From: an uncultured Planctomycetaceae bacterium | GTDB lineage: Bacteria > Planctomycetota > Planctomycetia > Pirellulales > Thermoguttaceae | Reading direction: 5' to 3' | Length of the DNA stretch: 7,545 bases | Assembly: GCA_947307005.1 (NCBI GenBank) | Contig: CAMZHY010000167.1 | Coordinates: 1-7,545, forward strand | Position numbers and translations under genes: made by a program | Notes under the pieces: model-generated | Databases searched by the model: none | What the model saw: the letters and a program-made list of their open reading frames with translations, nothing else | Told to the model about the DNA's origin: nothing | Part shown: one piece after another, positions 5,681-7,545 of the stretch | Numbering within the stretch: position 1 is the first letter of the stretch | Layout of the letters: each line of letters opens with the position of its first letter

Positions 5681-7132
5681 ATGCGAAATACGCGTTTGTT
5701 TCCGCGCCTCCTTCTAGGGTTGGCGACCCTGCTTATCGTTATTCTATCTTGCGCGAGTTCCTTTGCCCAGACGGATTGGAGCAAAAATGTTCTTGATCTG
5801 ATCGAAAAAAGCAAATTTGCCGAGGCGACCGCCGAACTAGATAAACTGACCGATCTTTCTCCAGAAGAACAACTTCAAAAGGATTGGTACATTGAACTCA
5901 TGCGTCGAATTCGCATTGAATTTCGTTACGACGAATCTGAGATTAAACGCCAACTCGCTGACGACGGCTACGACAATAGCGACGAAGCGATGAGACGCTG
6001 GGAAGCGGCGCGCAGCCTTGAAATGCGCTTGATCGACGGCAAGCGTTGTTATTTCAAAAACGCGGTCGACAATCTTTGGCGACTTGATCCCGAACTTCGG
6101 GCCAAACACGTCGAGAGCGCGTTGGACAAGAAAAGTCGCGAGGCGCGGCTCCAGAACTGCGCTGAAATCGCCGCGCAATCGGATACGTTAGGCAAGCTTT
6201 CCAAGGGACGCAAAAACGTCTTCACCTGCGTCGCGACGATTCCCGCCAATACGATTCCCGAAGGCGAAACGATTCGATATTGGGCGCCTTTCCCCCGCGA
6301 ATCCTGCGCGCGTCAGCAGAACGTTAAGCTTCTCGCCGCCGACGGCGACGTCTGGAAACTTTCTCCGGAAACAGATCTTCAGCGCACCTTATACATGGAG
6401 AAGAAGGCGGTTAAGGATCAGGATACCGTGTTCAAATTCTCCTTTGAGACGACGAGCTACGCCCAGTATTTTGATCAGGACGCGCTAATCGCCGCCGTCA
6501 AACCCTACGATAAAGACAGCGAAATCTACAAGACGTATACCGCCGAGTATCTTCCCCATATGATCAAGACCGACGCTATGACGAAATGGGCGAAGGAGAT
6601 CGTCGGCGACGAAACGAATCCCGTCAAAATGGTTTCGCTCCTCTTTGACAAGATCGACGCGACCTATCCTTGGGCGTCTTCTAACGAGTACGGAACGATG
6701 CCGTGCATTCCGGAATACGTTATCCGCGAAGGTCATGGCGACTGTGGAATGCTGACGCTTCTGCTCATTTCCGCGTGCCGTTCCGTCGGAATTCCCGCGA
6801 AATGGCAGAGCGGCTGGACGATGCGCGCCAACAGTTCCGTTTGCGGCATGCACGACTGGGGCGAAGTCTACTACGAGGGCGTCGGTTGGGTTCCGATCGA
6901 TATGTCTTACGGTCTCATGAAGAGCGACGATCCTATCGTTCGCAACTTCTACAAGAGCTCCTTCGACCAGTATCGTCTCGTTATCAACGATTCGATCGGG
7001 CGTCCCTTCTTCATTCCTAAGAAGTTTTTCCGAAGCGAGCCGGTCGACCTTCAGAAGGGCGAAATCGAATGGGACGGCGGCAACTTGTACTTTGACAAAT
7101 GGTCTTTCGTCATGACCTGCGAAACTGAATGA
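5681..7132 (+). CDS. Secreted transglutaminase-core (cysteine protease-fold) protein
   Basis: This 483-residue protein has an N-terminal export signal (RLLLGLATLLIVILSCASSFAQ, cleavage near residue 29). ILSC at 21-24 also allows a lipoprotein reading. Residues about 32-175 are mainly helical and charged with no family I recognise. About 178-262 looks like the beta-rich domain that often precedes such cores (IRYWAPFPRES, KFSFETTSYAQYF). The transglutaminase core spans about 295-410: C355 in GHGDCGMLTLLL, H391 in MHDWGEVYYEG, and D407 in GVGWVPIDMSYG form the Cys-His-Asp triad. GIPAKWQSGWT (370-380) is typical of the family. Bacterial members can be proteases, peptide N-glycanase-like enzymes or cross-linking enzymes, so the reaction and substrate are unknown; action outside the cytoplasm is expected. 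The start has a weak AGG site at 5671-5673. A second exported protein gene follows 23 bases later, suggesting co-transcription. Confidence 0.85.
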   Translation: MRNTRLFPRLLLGLATLLIVILSCASSFAQTDWSKNVLDLIEKSKFAEATAELDKLTDLSPEEQLQKDWYIELMRRIRIEFRYDESEIKRQLADDGYDNSDEAMRRWEAARSLEMRLIDGKRCYFKNAVDNLWRLDPELRAKHVESALDKKSREARLQNCAEIAAQSDTLGKLSKGRKNVFTCVATIPANTIPEGETIRYWAPFPRESCARQQNVKLLAADGDVWKLSPETDLQRTLYMEKKAVKDQDTVFKFSFETTSYAQYFDQDALIAAVKPYDKDSEIYKTYTAEYLPHMIKTDAMTKWAKEIVGDETNPVKMVSLLFDKIDATYPWASSNEYGTMPCIPEYVIREGHGDCGMLTLLLISACRSVGIPAKWQSGWTMRANSSVCGMHDWGEVYYEGVGWVPIDMSYGLMKSDDPIVRNFYKSSFDQYRLVINDSIGRPFFIPKKFFRSEPVDLQKGEIEWDGGNLYFDKWSFVMTCETE

Positions 7133-7155
7133 TCCGCTTGGAAAGAGCGTTCGTT

Positions 7156-7545
7156 ATGTTCACGACTAATCGTTCGACGCGGCGTTTAAACGCTTTTTGG
7201 CGCGCGTCTGCTTTTCTTTTGCTTTTCGGACTCGCCGCGTCGTCGCTTCACGCGGCGAGTCCGACCGTCCTGCGCGTCAACGTCGACGCGACTAAACGCG
7301 GCAAGACGATCGGCAACAAAGTTTCGACCGTCAACATCTGGCAGTTCCAAACGTTTCAGTTCCAGCCTAAAGACGAAGGCGCCAATCTCAGCGAATTTGT
7401 CGAACACGTCCAGTTTATGCAGGCGACGGGAGGGAACGCGTCCCGCGACCTTTTCCTCGATCCTGAAAATCGAGACGTTGTCGACGATTACGATTTTGAA
7501 CCGCTGCTAAAGGCGTGTCAGGGCGTTCTGAATCTCGGCGCGAAA
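7156..7545 (+). CDS. Exported protein, probable TIM-barrel glycoside hydrolase-like, N-terminal part (3' truncated by window)
   Basis: The frame is open from the ATG at 7156 to the right edge, giving 130 residues. A signal peptide is clear: basic residues 6-16, hydrophobic 17-31 (ASAFLLLFGLAASSL) and a cleavage site near HA-A at 33-34. The mature part includes VSTVNIWQFQTFQF (56-69), FVEHVQFMQATGGN (81-94) and DYDFEPLLKACQGVLNLGAK (111-130). The last segment recalls the 'two acidic residues, F, helix, L-x-x-G-A-K-P' pattern at the first helices of TIM-barrel glycosidases such as GH39-like enzymes. The catalytic acids would lie beyond the window, so the function is tentative. GGAAAG at 7140-7145 is a fair ribosome site 10 bases upstream, and the gene follows the transglutaminase-like gene by 23 bases. 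A perfect 15-bp inverted repeat sits in codons 24-37. Confidence 0.7.
   Translation, partial: MFTTNRSTRRLNAFWRASAFLLLFGLAASSLHAASPTVLRVNVDATKRGKTIGNKVSTVNIWQFQTFQFQPKDEGANLSEFVEHVQFMQATGGNASRDLFLDPENRDVVDDYDFEPLLKACQGVLNLGAK
7226..7264 (+). repeat. Perfect 15-bp inverted repeat in signal-peptide codons
   Basis: TCGGACTCGCCGCGT (7226-7240) and ACGCGGCGAGTCCGA (7250-7264) are exact reverse complements around a 9-base loop, CGTCGCTTC. The mRNA would form a very stable hairpin starting 70 bases after the start codon. It covers the end of the hydrophobic core and the cleavage site of the signal peptide. No T-tract follows, so it is not a standard terminator. Confidence 0.8.

Noticed and set aside
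5512..5796. Plus-strand reading frame starting with GTG in the divergent intergenic region
   Set aside because: It overlaps the signal-peptide codons of the transglutaminase-like gene in another frame, has no good ribosome site and no recognisable motif.
1..7545. CRISPR array, insertion sequence or toxin-antitoxin pair
   Set aside because: No regularly spaced direct repeats, no transposase motifs with terminal repeats, and no small overlapping gene pair of that kind were found.

Overview
This window most likely comes from a planctomycete (Planctomycetota, possibly the Pirellulales/Thermoguttaceae lineage). That is an inference from a Tat-type SRRDF leader on a metabolic enzyme, a ribonuclease D with an extra C-terminal domain, a CpaB-like protein with a long acidic tail, and a strong preference for GACG/CGTC words and NCG/NGC codons. 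No transposase, integrase, phage gene or CRISPR array is visible. All genes share a similar composition, so this looks like ordinary chromosome.

Left part, plus strand (1-2748): the 3' part of a CpaB/RcpC-like Flp-pilus assembly gene runs in from the left edge. It overlaps by 17 bases a HIT-family nucleotide phosphorylase/hydrolase gene. After 79 bases follows a ribonuclease D gene with DEDDy exonuclease, HRDC and lineage-type C-terminal regions. A strong hairpin after ribonuclease D may end transcription.

Middle, minus strand (2871-5483): a tRNA-Arg(CCG) gene has its own good sigma70-type promoter. Upstream of it on the same strand is a two-gene unit: a secreted NlpC/P60 endopeptidase with SH3b domains (YkfC-like), then 45 bases later a Tat-exported enolase-superfamily dipeptide epimerase (YkfB/YcjG-like). 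Together these could cut peptidoglycan stem peptides to L-Ala-D-Glu and epimerise the product. The epimerase is unusual because it appears to be exported, whereas characterised relatives are cytoplasmic.

Right part, plus strand (5681-7545): across a 197-base divergent intergenic region with a convincing promoter lies a secreted transglutaminase-core protein. After 23 bases comes the start of another secreted protein, whose visible 130 residues resemble the N-terminal part of a TIM-barrel glycosidase and which runs off the right edge. Its signal-peptide codons hold a perfect 15-bp inverted repeat. The four exported proteins on both sides of the divergent region suggest a cell-envelope or polymer-processing neighbourhood, but only the NlpC/P60-epimerase link has a known biochemical precedent.
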